From an uncultured Collinsella sp. (lineage in GTDB: Bacteria; Actinomycetota; Coriobacteriia; Coriobacteriales; Coriobacteriaceae): 6,216 nt of DNA. Below the pieces are notes generated by a model. That model saw only the letters and a list, made by a program, of their open reading frames with translations, was not told the DNA's origin and searched no databases. Shown here piece after piece: positions 5,827 to 6,216 of the stretch. The DNA is taken from the NCBI GenBank assembly GCA_902496455.1, contig CABVAY010000068.1, positions 1-6,216 of the forward strand, in the 5' to 3' direction. Position numbers and translations under genes: made by a program. Position 1 is the first letter of the stretch; every line of letters starts with the position of its first letter.

Positions 5827-6114
5827 ATGAGGGACCCCAGGCACCCGAGGCATTTCACCGACGAGTTCAAGAGGCAGATAGTCGACCTCTACAACGCCGG
5901 CAAGCCCAAGCGCGAGATCATGGACGAGTACGACCTCGGCAAGAGCACCGTGGAGAGGTGGATCAAGTCGATAAACGCGACCGGCTCGCCGCGCGCCGCG
6001 GACAACCGCACGCCCGAGCAGAACCGGATCCTGGAGCTCGAGCGCGAGAACCGCAGGCTCCGGATGGAGGTCGACGTCTTAAAACAAGCGGCGCTGATAT
6101 ACGCTCGAAAGTGA
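5827..6114 (+). CDS. IS3-family transposase OrfA
   Basis: A 95-residue DNA-binding subunit of the IS3-family transposase. The ATG at 5827 has GGGAGG 7 bases upstream, so it is the true start even though the frame is open from the disrupted gene. Residues 9-47 (HFTDEFKRQIVDLYNAGK, the EIMDEYDLGKSTVERWIKS segment) form the helix-turn-helix that binds the element's ends. Residues 66-88 form a leucine zipper (L71, L78, L85), used for dimerisation. The end, DVLKQAALIYARK, is typical of OrfA. Length is normal for the family. OrfA alone usually regulates, while the OrfA-OrfB fusion made by -1 frameshifting is the transposase. The stop codon TGA overlaps a GTG of the orfB frame. Confidence 0.93.
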   Translation: MRDPRHPRHFTDEFKRQIVDLYNAGKPKREIMDEYDLGKSTVERWIKSINATGSPRAADNRTPEQNRILELERENRRLRMEVDVLKQAALIYARK

Positions 6115-6156
6115 GGGCCATAGCGGCCAACGAGGGCCGCTACCCCATATCAGCGC
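6078..6156 (+). promoter_or_regulatory. Candidate programmed -1 frameshift signal (orfA to orfB)
   Basis: In the orfA frame the codons TTA AAA (6079-6084) contain AAAA, where a Lys tRNA can slip back one base. Six bases later a perfect 10-bp stem begins, GCGCTGATAT (6091-6100) with ATATCAGCGC (6147-6156), and inside it a perfect 8-bp hairpin, TAGCGGCC (6121-6128) with GGCCGCTA (6135-6142). The -1 frame has no stop from 6063 onward, so a slip gives an OrfA-OrfB fusion. The slip motif is weaker than the common A-AAA-AAG of this family. Confidence 0.6.
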
Positions 6157-6216
6157 AGTGCAGGCTCCTCGGCGTCGCGAGGTCGACGTACTACTCCATG
6201 CGCTCGCGGGCCGACC
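6111..6216 (+). CDS. IS3-family transposase OrfB, 5' part (cut by window edge)
   Basis: The -1 frame relative to orfA encodes, from the GTG at 6111, VRAIAANEGRYPISAQCRLL followed by GVARSTYYSMRSRAD, and runs off the window. The pattern of Ala-Asn-x-Gly-x-Tyr-Pro-Ile-Ser, then Cys-Arg-x-Leu-Gly-Val and Ser-Thr-Tyr-Tyr, is the N-terminal helix-turn-helix of IS3-family OrfB, which precedes the DDE integrase core (outside the window). The GTG overlaps the orfA stop (GTGA) but has no Shine-Dalgarno site, so translation probably occurs by frameshifting from orfA rather than independent starting. The real fusion point would be near 6084. Confidence 0.85.
   Translation, partial: MRAIAANEGRYPISAQCRLLGVARSTYYSMRSRAD

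Larger units (their letters stand above)
5766..6216 (+). mobile_element. IS3-family insertion sequence, left part
   Basis: The element is recognised by its orfA/orfB pair. The left end is placed at 5766, where a segment starting TG and ending GTGGACA (5784-5790) has the layout of many IS3-family terminal repeats and sits 61 bases before orfA. The right end is outside the window, so neither the terminal-repeat match nor a target duplication can be confirmed. A second TG-start candidate is at 5697. It lies in the same orientation as the gene it disrupts and is more G+C-rich than that gene. Confidence 0.75.

Noticed and set aside
1..6216. CRISPR arrays, tRNA or rRNA genes
   Set aside because: No regularly spaced direct repeats, cloverleaf with CCA-type acceptor or rRNA-like segments were seen on either strand.

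Overview
The window is GC-rich chromosomal DNA with strong Shine-Dalgarno sites (AAGGAGG, GGAAAGGA, GGGAGG), mostly tightly packed genes and G+C-rich hairpin terminators. Protein style (Thr-rich cytoplasmic N-terminus joined to a PASTA-like exterior, Coriobacteriia-like zinc-ribbon protein, high-GC IS3-type element) suggests a gut actinomycete such as Collinsella. That placement is a judgement from sequence style, not a database result.

Layout, left to right. A terminator for a gene outside the window (1-35) precedes a plus-strand single-pass membrane protein (154-1143) with a disordered Tyr/Pro-rich cytoplasmic part, one membrane helix, a PASTA-like extracellular stretch and a C-terminal heptad repeat. 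It converges, with 12 bases between stops, on a minus-strand cation diffusion facilitator (1156-2337) carrying the Asn/Asp metal-site pattern of manganese exporters and a duplicated cytosolic domain. A divergent intergenic region with two inverted repeats (2480-2499, 2509-2527) leads into a plus-strand protein with two zinc ribbons (2556-3893). About 395 bases without an intact gene follow: hairpins and a strong terminator (4087-4110), then the decayed remains of a minus-strand reading frame (4134-4288). Next is a minus-strand DUF1016/YhcG-type PD-(D/E)XK nuclease (4289-5338), with an inverted repeat in its leader.

At the right end a small PH-like-domain gene (from 5506) with a clear promoter is interrupted by an IS3-family insertion sequence. 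The element's orfA (5827-6114) and the start of orfB (6111 to the edge) are present. orfB lies in the -1 frame, and a run of four A followed six bases later by a long stem with an internal hairpin looks like a programmed frameshift signal. The insertion leaves the host gene's 5' part in frame with orfA.

The genes do not form one evident operon or pathway. They look like independent housekeeping or accessory units: envelope sensing, metal export, a zinc-ribbon protein, a nuclease of likely defence or repair role, and a mobile element. No complete new system is evident. The most informative oddities are the frameshift structure, the IS-truncated gene with its in-frame fusion, the degraded tail beyond the nuclease stop codon, and the structured untranslated stretch at 3939-4110.
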